A stretch of DNA of 64,000 bases from Haloimpatiens lingqiaonensis. GTDB lineage: Bacteria > Bacillota > Clostridia > Clostridiales > Clostridiaceae. Below the pieces are notes generated by a model. It worked only from the letters and a program-made list of their open reading frames with translations, ran no database searches and had not been told where the DNA came from. How positions within the stretch are numbered: position 1 is the stretch's first letter; every line of letters begins with the position of its first letter. The position numbers and the translations under genes were made by a program. Location: contig NZ_CABDWS010000003.1 of assembly GCF_901447495.1 (NCBI RefSeq), positions 20,897 through 84,896 on the forward strand. Direction: 5' to 3'. Positions 28,848 through 39,000 of the stretch are shown piece by piece.

Positions 28848-29435
28848 CTATTTACTATTCTTTACTATAACTTGATCTATTAAACCATAATTTTTAGCTT
28901 CTTCTGATGTCATAAAATAATCTCTCTCCACATCTTTCTTAATCTGTTCTAAAGATTGACCTGTTCTTTCACTTAAAATTTTGTTTAATTTCTCCTTTAT
29001 TTGAAGAATTCTTTTTGCATGTATATCAATATCTGTGGCTTGACCTTGAAAACCACCAAGTGGCTGATGTATCATTATTTCACTATTTGGAAGAGCAAAT
29101 CTTTTGCCCTTAGCTCCAGCAGTTAATAAAAATGCTCCCATAGAAGCTGCCATGCCTATACATATAGTGCTTACATCCGGCTTTATATACTGCATTGTAT
29201 CATAAATAGCCATACCTGAAGTTATTGATCCACCTGGACTATTTATGTATAAAAATATATCCTTATCTGGATCTTCTGCTTCTAAAAATAATAATTGAGC
29301 CACTACTAAACTTGCAGTAGTGTCATTAACCTCTTCACCTAAGAATACTATTCTATCCTTTAACAATCTGGAGTAGATATCATAAGATCTCTCTCCTCTT
29401 CCTGTTTGTTCTACAACTACTGGTACTAAACTCAT
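28848..29435 (-). CDS. clpP: ATP-dependent Clp protease proteolytic subunit ClpP
   Basis: 195 residues with the catalytic triad in the textbook positions: S98 (GMAASMGA), H123 (MIHQP) and D172 (ERDYFM). It forms the tetradecameric chamber used by ClpX and ClpE/ClpC-type partners. It lies 33 bp before clpX. Confidence 0.98.
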   Translation of the reverse strand: MSLVPVVVEQTGRGERSYDIYSRLLKDRIVFLGEEVNDTTASLVVAQLLFLEAEDPDKDIFLYINSPGGSITSGMAIYDTMQYIKPDVSTICIGMAASMGAFLLTAGAKGKRFALPNSEIMIHQPLGGFQGQATDIDIHAKRILQIKEKLNKILSERTGQSLEQIKKDVERDYFMTSEEAKNYGLIDQVIVKNSK

Positions 29436-29463
29436 AATATTCCCTCCTTAAAACCCTAAAATT

Positions 29464-29487
29464 AATTGCCAGAAAAATTCTGGCAAT
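29464..29487 (-). terminator. Hairpin between tig and clpP
   Basis: AATTGCCAGAA pairs with TTCTGGCAATT around a three-base loop. On the minus strand it is followed by AATTTTAGGG, a short T run, so it may attenuate rather than stop transcription into clpP. Confidence 0.6.
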
Positions 29488-29503
29488 TATGGTATACATT
29501 ATA

Positions 29504-30796
29504 TTATGCTACAGTTTTGCTATTTTTAACCAACATATCTATAACTTTTTCTGTAACTATCTCAGTTTTTAATAAACTCTTTTGTGCGTCCATTATTAAT
29601 TTAGCAGTTTTTTCAATATCTTTTCCGCCATATTGTTTTGCCATTTCAATAGCTTTTGCTGATAATTCTTCTTCTGTTACTTCTACTTCTTCAACCTTTG
29701 CTATTTCATCTATTACTAAATTTGTTTTTACTCTCTTCTCAGCTGTTTCTTTCATGTAATCTCTAACTTTTTCCTCTGTGTTATCAGTATATTGATAATA
29801 AGTTTCTAAATCTAATCCTTGATATCTTAATCTCATCTCAAGATCTTGTAACATAACATCTGTTTCTTTATCTATCATAACTGATGGTATATCTATTTTA
29901 GCATTATCACATACTGCATTTATAACCGCTTCTTCAAATTCTCTTTTTGCTCTTAAATCATTAGCTTCTTCCATTTTCTTTCTTAAATCAGCCTTTAATT
30001 CTTCTAATGTATCAAATTCAGAAACTTCTTTTGCAAATTCATCATCTAATGCTGGTAGTTCTTTCTTTTGTATTTCATTTACTGTAACTTTGAAAGTAGC
30101 ATCCTTACCATTTAATTCTTCTTTACCGTATTCTTCTGGGAATTTAACATTTACATCTTTTTCTTCGCCTTTTTTAGCTCCAATTAATTGTTCTTCAAAG
30201 TTATCTATAAATGTTCCTGAACCTATTTCTAGTTTATAATCTTTTCCTTCTCCACCTTCAAAAGCTTCCTCTCCTATGAAACCTTTAAAGTCTATAACAG
30301 CTATATCGCCTTTTTCAACTTCTCCATCTTCTTTTGTTTCGATTCTTGCATTTTTTTCTTGCATTGATTTTAATTCATTTTCAACTTCTTCATCTTTTAC
30401 TTCATATTTAACTTCTTTAACTTCTACACCTTTATATTCTCCAAGTTCAACTTCTGGAGTTACTGTTACTGTAGCAGTGTATACAAAATCTTTTCCTGAA
30501 CCTATTTCAACTATATCTACATTTGGATAGTCAACTGGTTTGATGTTGTTTTCTCCTATAGCCTTTGGATATGTATCATCACAACAGAAATTTATTGCAT
30601 CTTCGTAAAGAACTCCTTCTCCATAATATTGTTTAACTATATGCATAGGCACTTTACCTTTTCTAAATCCAGGTACGTTGAATTTTTTAACATTCTTCTT
30701 ATATGCTTTCTCTAGAGCTTTATTAAATTCTGTAGCTTCTACAGTTATCTCCAGTTTAACAACATTTTTTTCTATTTTTTCTACTTTAGTGTTCAT
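29504..30796 (-). CDS. tig: Trigger factor (peptidyl-prolyl isomerase chaperone)
   Basis: 430 residues from ATG 30796, nine bases after AGGAGG. The ribosome-binding signature [11 protein letters not shown] (G-F-R-K) is in the N-terminal domain, the FKBP-like domain follows ([11 protein letters not shown]), and a helical C-terminal chaperone domain ends the protein. It binds nascent chains at the ribosome exit. Confidence 0.96.
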   Translation of the reverse strand: MNTKVEKIEKNVVKLEITVEATEFNKALEKAYKKNVKKFNVPGFRKGKVPMHIVKQYYGEGVLYEDAINFCCDDTYPKAIGENNIKPVDYPNVDIVEIGSGKDFVYTATVTVTPEVELGEYKGVEVKEVKYEVKDEEVENELKSMQEKNARIETKEDGEVEKGDIAVIDFKGFIGEEAFEGGEGKDYKLEIGSGTFIDNFEEQLIGAKKGEEKDVNVKFPEEYGKEELNGKDATFKVTVNEIQKKELPALDDEFAKEVSEFDTLEELKADLRKKMEEANDLRAKREFEEAVINAVCDNAKIDIPSVMIDKETDVMLQDLEMRLRYQGLDLETYYQYTDNTEEKVRDYMKETAEKRVKTNLVIDEIAKVEEVEVTEEELSAKAIEMAKQYGGKDIEKTAKLIMDAQKSLLKTEIVTEKVIDMLVKNSKTVA

Positions 30797-30985
30797 TATT
30801 ATATTCCTCCTACTCACCGTCAATGCTTATTTAACTTTAACATTATAACACACAATGTATAATTTTATCAAATTTTAAATTACTTATGGTAGATTTCTTA
30901 CTAATATTCATTATATACTAAACTGTATATTTTTTTCAATTAAAATTCATTTATTTTCTATTTACTTTTTTAAATTCCTATATAA

Positions 30986-31783
30986 TTACTCAATAATCTT
31001 GCCATCCGCTGTAATATAATAAACTTTGTCATCTATTTTTACTGCCAAACCTTTTTCATTTATATTTTCAAACTGTATATCACTTCCTTGCTTATTTTTA
31101 ATATACCTATATTTATTTTCCCCAACCTTTCCATACCATATAAATTTATTGCCATTTGATTTTAGCCAAGGAAGTCTACTTATAAAAACAATATTCTCCT
31201 CATCCACAAATCTAGGGGAAGAACACCATAAATAATTTTCATCATTTTTTATTTTATTTTCTCTTGAAAAAACAGTTCCGTTTTTAGATACATACTGCTC
31301 CTTAGATATGTCCAATTCTTTTCCTTCGTCATTTACATAAAATATCTTTTGCGTTTTTTCATCATACACTAATAAAGATGTTTTAGATGGATTTAAATCA
31401 CAATATATCTTACTATTATCTTTTTCATTAATTACATCTTTGTATATTTTTCTATTTCCATTTTCTTCATAGGAAATCTTCACATTTAAATTTTCATTTA
31501 AATTAACAGTTATATATTTTATTTTTTCTTCTTTTACTTGTGCCTTACTGCTATTATCTTTGCTTTTCTCTTCATTATTTATGGAAGTCTTATTGTTTGT
31601 ATTTTGTGTTTCAGTTTTCTTATTTATCTTATTAACTATATTTAATTTTTTATTTTTAAATATAGTTATATACACTACTAATCCTATTACAAAAACTACA
31701 GCCACAATTATTACTAATAATTTCATTCTGCGCTTTTTAACAGCTTTTTCATAATTCTTACTAAATATACTTGGTTTCGCCAC
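30986..31783 (-). CDS. Single-pass membrane protein of unknown function
   Basis: 265 residues from a GTG start nine bases after GGAGGG. A basic N-terminus (KKRRMK) leads into a membrane helix at about 21-42, then a Lys/Asn/Thr-rich linker and an extracellular domain with repeated short strands ending VYYITADGKIIE. It precedes tig and is well conserved in gene structure, but I do not recognise a family. Confidence 0.65.
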   Translation of the reverse strand: MAKPSIFSKNYEKAVKKRRMKLLVIIVAVVFVIGLVVYITIFKNKKLNIVNKINKKTETQNTNNKTSINNEEKSKDNSSKAQVKEEKIKYITVNLNENLNVKISYEENGNRKIYKDVINEKDNSKIYCDLNPSKTSLLVYDEKTQKIFYVNDEGKELDISKEQYVSKNGTVFSRENKIKNDENYLWCSSPRFVDEENIVFISRLPWLKSNGNKFIWYGKVGENKYRYIKNKQGSDIQFENINEKGLAVKIDDKVYYITADGKIIE

Positions 31784-31932
31784 AACAAGTTTCCCTCCTT
31801 ATTATAATTTGCACTATATATTATAACTCAAATTATAACTAATTAGTATTTCTTTTGCTAAATATTTAATAATTATTAATTATTTATGCTACTTTAAACC
31901 TCTGATTTTTATGCTGTTATATGTGTTTTTAC

Positions 31933-32012
31933 ATTCTGTTTTATAATCAATTTCATGATACATAACTGTTTTGAAACTTTAAAACAGAAGACAAAGCTTT
32001 ATAAAACAGAAT
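31933..32012. promoter_or_regulatory. Repeated CTGTTTT/AAAACAG operator-like sites before pflB
   Basis: A perfect 14-bp pair ATTCTGTTTTATAA (31933-31946) and TTATAAAACAGAAT (31999-32012) surrounds a second pair CTGTTTT (31966-31972) and AAAACAG (31981-31987). The block lies just upstream of the likely pflB promoter. It is probably a regulator binding region; I cannot name the regulator. Confidence 0.55.
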
Positions 32013-32033
32013 ATATAAAATTACAAAATTATA

Positions 32034-32063
32034 TTGATTTAATATATATAACTGTGATATAAT
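32034..32063 (+). promoter_or_regulatory. Likely sigma-A promoter of pflB
   Basis: TTGATT (32034-32039) and TATAAT (32058-32063) are 18 bp apart, giving a leader of about 120 bases to the pflB start. Confidence 0.6.
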
Positions 32064-32189
32064 CATGACATCAAGTTGGTTTCAATTAAAAAATATTAAT
32101 AATACAGTTTGAATTTAAAAATTAACACACCGCAAAAATATTTTCTGTATTATAAAATAAATATTTCTGTTATATAAGGAGGAAACATT

Positions 32190-34436
32190 ATGTTTAAACA
32201 ATGGGAAGGATTTAATTTAGGCAACTGGGCTGAAGAAATAGACGTAAGGGACTTTATACAAAAAAATTATAAATGCTATGATGGAACTAAAGGGTTTTTA
32301 GTTGCTCCAACAGATAAAACTAAGAATGTTTGGGGAAAAGCATATGATCTTATATTAGAAGAAATAAAAAAAGGAATAATTGATGTGGAAACTTCAAAAT
32401 TCTCAGGTATAGACAATTTTGAAGCTGGCTATTTAGATAAAGAAAATGAAGTTATTGTTGGTTTTCAAACAGATGCTCCATTAAAAAGAATAATGAACCC
32501 TTATGGCGGTATGAGAATGGTAGAACAATCCCTAACTCAATATGGATTTAAAATGCAAGAGGGTTTAGAAGAAAAATTTACTGAATATAGAAAAACTCAT
32601 AACCAAGGGGTTTTCGATGCATACACTGATGAGACTAGAACTGCTAGATCTGTTGGTCTTTTAACTGGACTTCCTGATGCATATGGTAGAGGAAGAATAA
32701 TAGGCGACTACAGAAGAATAGCTTTATATGGTATTGATTTTCTAGCAGAACAAAAGAAAAATGATTTAAAAGCTTTAAAAGGACCTGCTACAGAAGAATT
32801 TATAAGATCTAGAGAAGATATATCTGAACAAATAAGAGCTTTAGCTAAAATTAAAAACATGGCTTCTAAATACGGTATAGATATATCAAAACCTGCAAAA
32901 AATGCTAAAGAAGCAGTTCAATTCCTATACATTGGTTACTTAGCTGCTGTTAAAGAAAATAATGGTGCTGCTATGTCCCTTGGAAGAAACACAGCTTTCC
33001 TAGACATATATATAGAAAGAGACCTTCAAAATGGAATTATTACAGAAGCTGAAGCTCAAGAGCTTATAGACCAATTAGTTATTAAATTAAGATTGGTAAG
33101 ACATTTAAGAACACCAGAATACAACGAGTTATTTGCAGGAGACCCTAACTGGATCACTGAATCTATTGGTGGTTTATCTTTAAACGGCCAGCACATGGTT
33201 ACAAAAACTGCATATAGATTTTTACACACATTAACTAATTTAGGACCTGCACCAGAACCAAATATGACAATACTTTGGTCAGAAAAATTACCAGAAAACT
33301 TCAAAAAATATTGTGCAGAAATGTCTATAAAAACTGACTCTATTCAATATGAAAATGATGACCTTATGAGACTTATATATGGAGATGATTATGCTATAGC
33401 TTGCTGCGTATCTGCTATGCAAGTAGGTAAGCAAATGCAGTTCTTTGGTGCTAGAGCAAACCTTGCTAAATCACTTTTATATGCACTAAACGGTGGTAAC
33501 GATGAAATTAAAAAAGCTAAAGATGGAAGTCTTATAAAAGTTGTTCCTGGTATAGAAACAATTACTGATGAAGTTTTAGACTATAAAAAAGTAAAAGAAA
33601 ATTATTGGAAAGTTATAGAATATGTTGCTGAACTTTATGTAAATACTATGAATACTATTCACTTCATGCATGATAAATATGCTTATGAAGCTGGTCAAAT
33701 GGCATTACATGATTCTAAAGTTCACAGATTTATGGCCTTTGGAGTAGCTGGATTATCTGTAGCAGCGGATTCATTAAGTGCTATAAAATATGCTAAAGTT
33801 AAACCTATAAGAAATGAAGATGGAATAACAGTTGATTTCCAAATTGAAGGTGACTTCCCTAAATACGGAAATGACGACGATAGAGTTGACGATATAGCTG
33901 TAGAATTAATCAAGAAGTTCTCTTCTGAACTTAAAAAGCATGAGACTTATAGAAATGCAGAGCATACTCTATCAGCTCTAACAATTACATCAAACGTAGT
34001 TTATGGTAAAAAGACAGGTTCTACTCCTGATGGAAGAAAAGCTGGAGAGCCTCTAGCACCTGGAGCTAACCCAATGCACGGAAGAGATGAGAATGGTGCT
34101 CTTGCTTCATTAAACTCAGTGGCAAAAATACCATACAGAGAATGGTGTCAAGATGGAATATCAAATACTTTCTCTATAATTCCAGATGCTTTAGGAAAAG
34201 ATGAAGATTCAAGAATAAGCAATTTAGCCGCTTTACTTGATGGATATTTTGCAAGACATGCGTTCCACTTAAACGTAAATGTATTTAGAAGAGAAACTTT
34301 AATTGATGCTATGGAAAATCCAGAAAAATACCCAACACTTACAATAAGAGTTTCTGGATATGCTGTACACTTCAATAGATTAACTAAAGAGCAACAAAAG
34401 GAAGTTATAAGCAGAACTTTCCACGAAAGAATGTAA
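32190..34436 (+). CDS. pflB: Formate C-acetyltransferase (pyruvate formate-lyase)
   Basis: 748 residues, full length. The catalytic cysteine pair is in [10 protein letters not shown] near residues 405-406, and the glycyl-radical site RVSGYAV is near residue 723. The enzyme converts pyruvate and CoA to formate and acetyl-CoA under anaerobic conditions. Strong AAGGAGG site before ATG. pflA follows after a hairpin. Confidence 0.97.
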   Translation: MFKQWEGFNLGNWAEEIDVRDFIQKNYKCYDGTKGFLVAPTDKTKNVWGKAYDLILEEIKKGIIDVETSKFSGIDNFEAGYLDKENEVIVGFQTDAPLKRIMNPYGGMRMVEQSLTQYGFKMQEGLEEKFTEYRKTHNQGVFDAYTDETRTARSVGLLTGLPDAYGRGRIIGDYRRIALYGIDFLAEQKKNDLKALKGPATEEFIRSREDISEQIRALAKIKNMASKYGIDISKPAKNAKEAVQFLYIGYLAAVKENNGAAMSLGRNTAFLDIYIERDLQNGIITEAEAQELIDQLVIKLRLVRHLRTPEYNELFAGDPNWITESIGGLSLNGQHMVTKTAYRFLHTLTNLGPAPEPNMTILWSEKLPENFKKYCAEMSIKTDSIQYENDDLMRLIYGDDYAIACCVSAMQVGKQMQFFGARANLAKSLLYALNGGNDEIKKAKDGSLIKVVPGIETITDEVLDYKKVKENYWKVIEYVAELYVNTMNTIHFMHDKYAYEAGQMALHDSKVHRFMAFGVAGLSVAADSLSAIKYAKVKPIRNEDGITVDFQIEGDFPKYGNDDDRVDDIAVELIKKFSSELKKHETYRNAEHTLSALTITSNVVYGKKTGSTPDGRKAGEPLAPGANPMHGRDENGALASLNSVAKIPYREWCQDGISNTFSIIPDALGKDEDSRISNLAALLDGYFARHAFHLNVNVFRRETLIDAMENPEKYPTLTIRVSGYAVHFNRLTKEQQKEVISRTFHERM

Positions 34437-34470
34437 TTTAAATAAATTATATCAATAATTAAAAATAAAT

Positions 34471-34520
34471 TGTCTCCGGCACCATATATATTATTACCCT
34501 TTGGTGCTTGGGACATTTTT
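34471..34520 (+). terminator. Intercistronic terminator-like hairpin, pflB/pflA
   Basis: GGCACCA pairs with TGGTGC, extended by TGTC/GACA, and is followed by six T. It lies between the pflB stop and the pflA ribosome site, so pflA would be transcribed only by readthrough. Confidence 0.75.
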
Positions 34521-34538
34521 TATAATATGGAGGTCATT

Positions 34539-35261
34539 ATGGTTAATGGAAAAATTCACTCTATAGAAAGCATGGGCTTAGTTGATGGCCCTGGTATTAG
34601 AACAGTAGTATTTCTACAAGGTTGCTGCCTTAGATGCTCTTTCTGTCATAACCCAGATACTTGGTGTATATCTGGTGGAACTGAAACTTCTTCTAGTGAG
34701 CTTATAGATAAACTAATAAGATTTAAATCCTACTACGATAAATCCAATGGAGGTGTTACATTTTCAGGTGGAGAACCTCTTTTGCAACCAAAGTTTTTAT
34801 TAGAAATGCTAAAACTGTGCAAAGAAAGAGGAATTCACACTGCTATAGATACTGCCGGCCACGGATTAGGCAATTATGAAGAAATCCTTAAGTATACAGA
34901 TTTAGTGCTACTAGATGTGAAACATATAGGAGAAAATAACTATATTAATTTAACTGGTCAAAACAATCATAAATTTTTAGAATTTCTAAAGGCTCTAAAT
35001 AATTCTAATACAAAGGTATGGATTAGACACGTAGTAGTTCCTGGTATCACTGATTCCAAAGAGCATATACTTGAATTAGCTGAATTTATAAATAAAAATG
35101 TAAAAAACGTAGAAAAAATAGAGCTTCTTCCTTACCACAGTCTAGGAGCCGAAAAATATCATAAATTATCCATTGAATATCCTTTAGAACTTGTAGACGA
35201 CATGGATAAGGATGTTTGTAATGAACTTCAAGACTTAATAAGAAGCAAATGCAGCCTGTAA
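34539..35261 (+). CDS. pflA: Pyruvate formate-lyase activating enzyme
   Basis: 240 residues from ATG 34539 after GGAGG; an earlier in-frame ATG lies within the hairpin. The radical-SAM motif C-x3-C-x2-C is seen as CCLRCSFC, with the SAM-binding GGE motif in FSGGEPL. It generates the glycyl radical in PflB. Confidence 0.96.
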   Translation: MVNGKIHSIESMGLVDGPGIRTVVFLQGCCLRCSFCHNPDTWCISGGTETSSSELIDKLIRFKSYYDKSNGGVTFSGGEPLLQPKFLLEMLKLCKERGIHTAIDTAGHGLGNYEEILKYTDLVLLDVKHIGENNYINLTGQNNHKFLEFLKALNNSNTKVWIRHVVVPGITDSKEHILELAEFINKNVKNVEKIELLPYHSLGAEKYHKLSIEYPLELVDDMDKDVCNELQDLIRSKCSL

Positions 35262-35292
35262 AGATCATAAAATACATGGCAAGTTCTATAAG

Positions 35293-35330
35293 AAAAATCA
35301 CACTTGAAATACATGAAAGTGTGATTTTTT
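35293..35330. terminator. Terminator after pflA
   Basis: AAAATCACACTT pairs with AAGTGTGATTTT and is followed by TT; converging genes on both sides can use it. Confidence 0.85.
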
Positions 35331-35349
35331 GTTTCATTCATAAACTATT

Positions 35350-35805
35350 CTATTCTTTTAATCTCCACATTTTATTAGCCCTAGAAATTAACGCCTCTAC
35401 ACCAACTTTATGCTCTTCTATCATTTCAATAGCATGAGGATCATCCTTATTTATGTCTATAGGCTTCATATTCTTATCCACATAAATATTATATCCACCC
35501 TCATTTTCCTGTAATATTAGTCCATACTCATATCCGCCAGTTATACGTGGCCATATAATTAAAAGATCATTATTTTTATTATTAGTAACTGCTAAATTTC
35601 CTGTGTAATGTAGATAATCTGGTTTTTTTACACTATACGTATACCCATCCTCTTTTGTCATAGCATAAAAACCATATTCATTTTTAGGTACAGCTTTTAC
35701 AAATTTATTATATTTTATAGTTGTTATTAAAAACCAACTAATATTTAAGGCTGCAAATATGGCTATAATAAATAAAATAATTTTTTTCCCATTTATTCTC
35801 TTCAT
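35350..35805 (-). CDS. Small membrane-anchored protein of the bacteriocin-type ABC operon
   Basis: 151 residues with one N-terminal membrane helix (residues about 8-28) and an external domain of short strands (ITGGYEYGLILQENEGG). Its ATG overlaps the stop of the ATPase gene by four bases, so it belongs to the exporter operon. Family not recognised; perhaps immunity or accessory function. Confidence 0.65.
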   Translation of the reverse strand: MKRINGKKIILFIIAIFAALNISWFLITTIKYNKFVKAVPKNEYGFYAMTKEDGYTYSVKKPDYLHYTGNLAVTNNKNNDLLIIWPRITGGYEYGLILQENEGGYNIYVDKNMKPIDINKDDPHAIEMIEEHKVGVEALISRANKMWRLKE

Positions 35806-36410
35806 AAATTCACCACTCTTTTTCCTTGTTTTTTTATATACTCATCATGTGTAACCAATACAATTGTTTTTCCTTGTGTATTTAATTCTTTTAAAATATT
35901 AATTACAGCTTCTGCATTTTTCCTATCAAGGGAACCCGTAGGCTCATCTGCCAGTATTACATCACATTTTTTAAGCATTAATCTAGCTATAGCTACCCTT
36001 TGCTGCTCTCCACCTGATAATGTATACACCTTTTTATTTAATTTATCTTCAAGACCAACAATTCTCAATGCCTCTTCCATTGATAAATTTGTCTTACAAT
36101 CCTTACGAATAATTTTTAAATTTTCTTTAACAGTCTTATTATCAACCAATGCAAAATTTTGAAAAAGAAAACCTATTTTTTTCCTAAAATAATTTAAATG
36201 ATTTCTTTTATTTTTAATATCAATACCATCAACAATTATTTCTCCACTATCAAATTTTTCAATTGCTCCAATCATGTTTAATAAAGTGGTCTTACCACAA
36301 CCACTTGGTCCTCCTAATATAATAAATTCTCCATTCTCTATCTCTAAATTAAAATTCGAAAATACTATTTTATCATCAAATTTTTTATTTAAGTTTTTTA
36401 TTTTAATCAT
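35802..36410 (-). CDS. ABC transporter ATP-binding protein, bacteriocin-export/immunity type
   Basis: 202 residues. Walker A GPSGCGKT, signature LSGGEQQRVAIARL and Walker B VILADEPTGSLD are complete. The short size and QQRVAIAR type match the MacB/LolD class and the group linked to lactococcin-972-type systems. It overlaps the permease gene start region by four bases. Confidence 0.9.
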   Translation of the reverse strand: MIKIKNLNKKFDDKIVFSNFNLEIENGEFIILGGPSGCGKTTLLNMIGAIEKFDSGEIIVDGIDIKNKRNHLNYFRKKIGFLFQNFALVDNKTVKENLKIIRKDCKTNLSMEEALRIVGLEDKLNKKVYTLSGGEQQRVAIARLMLKKCDVILADEPTGSLDRKNAEAVINILKELNTQGKTIVLVTHDEYIKKQGKRVVNL

Positions 36411-37156
36411 AGATTCCCTCCTTTCAATATCTTTTGAATTTCACAATTTTCTACTTTCTGTATATTAAATATAATAATCAAAACTTCAAATATTAATATT
36501 ACAACTCCACCCAAAGCTAAATAATAAGCTTTCTGAGTTTTCATTATTATATTTAAAATAATAGCTGTTAATATACTCATCGTAGTAGTTATAACCGTCA
36601 TAATAATAATTTTTCTATTTTTTTCTAAAATACTGTATCCAACAATTTTCTTAATAGAAAGCTCAATAGCATTAATTTTATACTCCATTTTAATAATCCA
36701 GTTAATCACTATAATTTCTAAAAGTAAAACCAAAATGCTAAATACTAAATTAATATATAAAATTCTTTTAGCTATCTTCCACATATTTTCATACTTTTCT
36801 AATGCATTTATTTTATAGATATTTTGACCTACTAGATTATATTTCTCTAAAAATTTATTAAATTTATATATATCATCATTAGATGATATTTTATATATAA
36901 CATCATCTAATTCATTTAGTGGTTCTCTATATTCATCATCATTTTCACTTTTGATTCTATGAACTTCCATATTATTGTAAATAATAACAGGATTTTTAAT
37001 TAAATCACTTCCGTATACATTATCCTCATCTATTCCAACTATATGGATATTATCATCATAATATATAACTTCATACTTGTAATAAAAATCAGCATCTCCA
37101 CCTGAATAATTTATACTCCCTTTTATTTTATCAATAATACGAGGATCATCTTTCAT
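36407..37156 (-). CDS. ABC permease, C-terminal fragment (DUF1430-like)
   Basis: 249 residues shown from the first ATG, with membrane helices near residues 135-160, 188-205 and 210-235. The frame is open upstream to the A10 run at 37216-37225, adding LKKKITELNNLNLDKEYY. Joined to the next gene upstream it gives about 662 residues, the expected size of the bacteriocin-associated integral membrane family. It is therefore probably not a separate gene. Confidence 0.75.
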   Translation of the reverse strand: MKDDPRIIDKIKGSINYSGGDADFYYKYEVIYYDDNIHIVGIDEDNVYGSDLIKNPVIIYNNMEVHRIKSENDDEYREPLNELDDVIYKISSNDDIYKFNKFLEKYNLVGQNIYKINALEKYENMWKIAKRILYINLVFSILVLLLEIIVINWIIKMEYKINAIELSIKKIVGYSILEKNRKIIIMTVITTTMSILTAIILNIIMKTQKAYYLALGGVVILIFEVLIIIFNIQKVENCEIQKILKGGNL

Positions 37157-37212
37157 TTTACTAGGTAATATAAAATAGTATTCTTTATCTAAATTTAAAT
37201 TATTAAGTTCAG

Positions 37213-38397
37213 TTATTTTTTTTTTAAATAATTTAAAGCATTTCTATTTGCATAAATAGATTTCATTTCAAAAAAATCAGAAATATCCTTTAAGGCAATT
37301 GAATTAAATTGGTTAAAAAATTCCGTATAAAATTTCCATTGTACAGCCATAGATTCATCTAATCTATCATCTATAGTTCCATCACTATTTCTAACTGGTT
37401 TATACAAAAATTCTATGTGGTAGTAATCCTTATGGTTTGTAAAAAAGTTTTTTTGTTTACAAAAACTATAAGACTCAAAAATAAACGCTATATTACTGGA
37501 TATTATAAAAATTGTAACAATGGTTGTTATTAATTTTAAACCATAATTAATTGATAATAAATTTCTAGAGCTTTTTCCATTAGAGAAAGCCCCCTTTACA
37601 TCATAAAAATATAAATTTAAATATAACAATCCATTGATAATAAGTAATGCACCAAATAATATAATTGAATTTTTGAAATTAAAAAAAACATAAGTATATC
37701 TAGATAAAATAAATACTATTAATAAAAAAGAAGCTATAAATACAAAAGAGTCTAAGAGGATATTTTGAATTATGATTTTACTTATTCTTTCACCCATAGT
37801 TATTTTAATGACATCTTCTTTTTTTTGTGAAATAGTATCATAAAAAGATAGTAATAAAATAATGCTAATGGAAAGTATCCATATAAAAATGGTATTCTTT
37901 TTTGACTCTTTATCCAGATAACCCTTTTTAGGATGATTTCCTGCATACTTATTAATTAAATCCATTTTAAATTTATGAACTTTTTCACCACTACCTATAA
38001 CATAATATTCATTTTGATTTTTAATATCAGCTATATCTTGAATATTGCTAAACTTAAAATCAATACTTCCTAAAAAGAAGCTTGTATACTTCTTTTCAAA
38101 TATATTCGAATTTTTATTTATAGATTTTTCTACTCCTGGAGTTCCATAAATATTATATTGAACAGAAGAGGTATTTACCCCTGAATTTATAAAAGTAAAT
38201 ACCTCAACTTCATTACAAGCTGCCGAATCAACTATATCCTTAATCATTTCTTCACTTTTTATACCATCTTGTAAATATAATGTAGTACTCCAATATTGAG
38301 TATAAAAATTGTCTAAATAAAAAATATGGCTTTCTCCTATAATTAAAAGAGCTATAAATATAATACAAAAACTAATAATATACTTAATCTTTTTCAA
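37213..38397 (-). CDS. ABC permease, N-terminal fragment (DUF1430-like), ending at an A10 run
   Basis: 394 residues from a TTG start eight bases after GGAGG. An N-terminal signal-like helix, a large external loop and several membrane helices (about residues 170-190, 215-235, 245-265, 290-315) are visible. Translation stops at TAA right after ten A. A -1 slip or one extra A would join it to the next frame. Upstream is a 22-codon leader-like ORF. Confidence 0.75.
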   Translation of the reverse strand: MKKIKYIISFCIIFIALLIIGESHIFYLDNFYTQYWSTTLYLQDGIKSEEMIKDIVDSAACNEVEVFTFINSGVNTSSVQYNIYGTPGVEKSINKNSNIFEKKYTSFFLGSIDFKFSNIQDIADIKNQNEYYVIGSGEKVHKFKMDLINKYAGNHPKKGYLDKESKKNTIFIWILSISIILLLSFYDTISQKKEDVIKITMGERISKIIIQNILLDSFVFIASFLLIVFILSRYTYVFFNFKNSIILFGALLIINGLLYLNLYFYDVKGAFSNGKSSRNLLSINYGLKLITTIVTIFIISSNIAFIFESYSFCKQKNFFTNHKDYYHIEFLYKPVRNSDGTIDDRLDESMAVQWKFYTEFFNQFNSIALKDISDFFEMKSIYANRNALNYLKKK

Positions 38398-38500
38398 AAA
38401 AATTCCTCCATATTGTTAATTCTATAGATACACTAACATTCTTAACAGCTTCTTAATTACATTTCTATTTAAATAAAAATTAGTAAACAAAAAATTTTTA

Positions 38501-38569
38501 CTATATCCTAACAGTTGTAGCTAAACCTAACATTATTAAAATAGTTAAAATGCTTATTACTTTTTTCAT
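38501..38569 (-). CDS. 22-codon leader-like peptide upstream of the exporter
   Basis: ATG at 38569 has a strong AGGTGATGAAAT site. The peptide reads MKKVISILTILIMLGLATT and then two or three more residues before TAG. It looks like the signal peptide of a small exported peptide, cut short. In related operons a bacteriocin gene of about 90 codons occupies this place. It may be a degraded bacteriocin gene or a real tiny peptide. Confidence 0.5.
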   Translation of the reverse strand: MKKVISILTILIMLGLATTVRI

Positions 38570-38819
38570 ATTTCATCACCTCACTTTTAATATTTTCTTT
38601 AAATTTATAGTTCTATTAACCATAAATTTAAATAAGTTTATTTATATTTATATCTTAGCATTTTAATATCAATTATTCAACTATTATTGATATTTTTTCC
38701 AAAAACTCACTCACCAAACACACACTCCTATCTATTTTAGTAGTTTATTAGCTCAAATTTTAATTCATAAGTAACATTAGAACATTAAAATTAGGAATTA
38801 AAAAAATTTTAAAGTATAA

Positions 38820-38867
38820 AAAACTAAAAGCTTGAATGATTTCATTAAATAAAATCATTCAAGCTTT
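38820..38867 (-). terminator. Terminator-like hairpin before the bacteriocin-type operon
   Basis: AAAGCTTGAATGATTT pairs with AAATCATTCAAGCTTT, a 16-bp stem with nine bases between. On the minus strand it is followed by TAGTTTTTT. Downstream of thiE, it may back up the terminator at 38974. Confidence 0.8.
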
Positions 38868-38973
38868 ATGCATCTATTCATATTTTCTTCGTACAAATAA
38901 AAGGTTTTCCATAGCATAGTGAAGGAAAATCCACCACACCTAGCACTCTAGCCCACTGGCACACTAGCCCACT

Positions 38974-39000
38974 AAAAATTGTTACCCCGTAACAATTTTT
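38974..39000 (-). terminator. Terminator overlapping the thiE stop codon
   Basis: AAAAATTGTTAC pairs with GTAACAATTTTT around three C. The thiE stop codon is within the stem. Confidence 0.8.
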
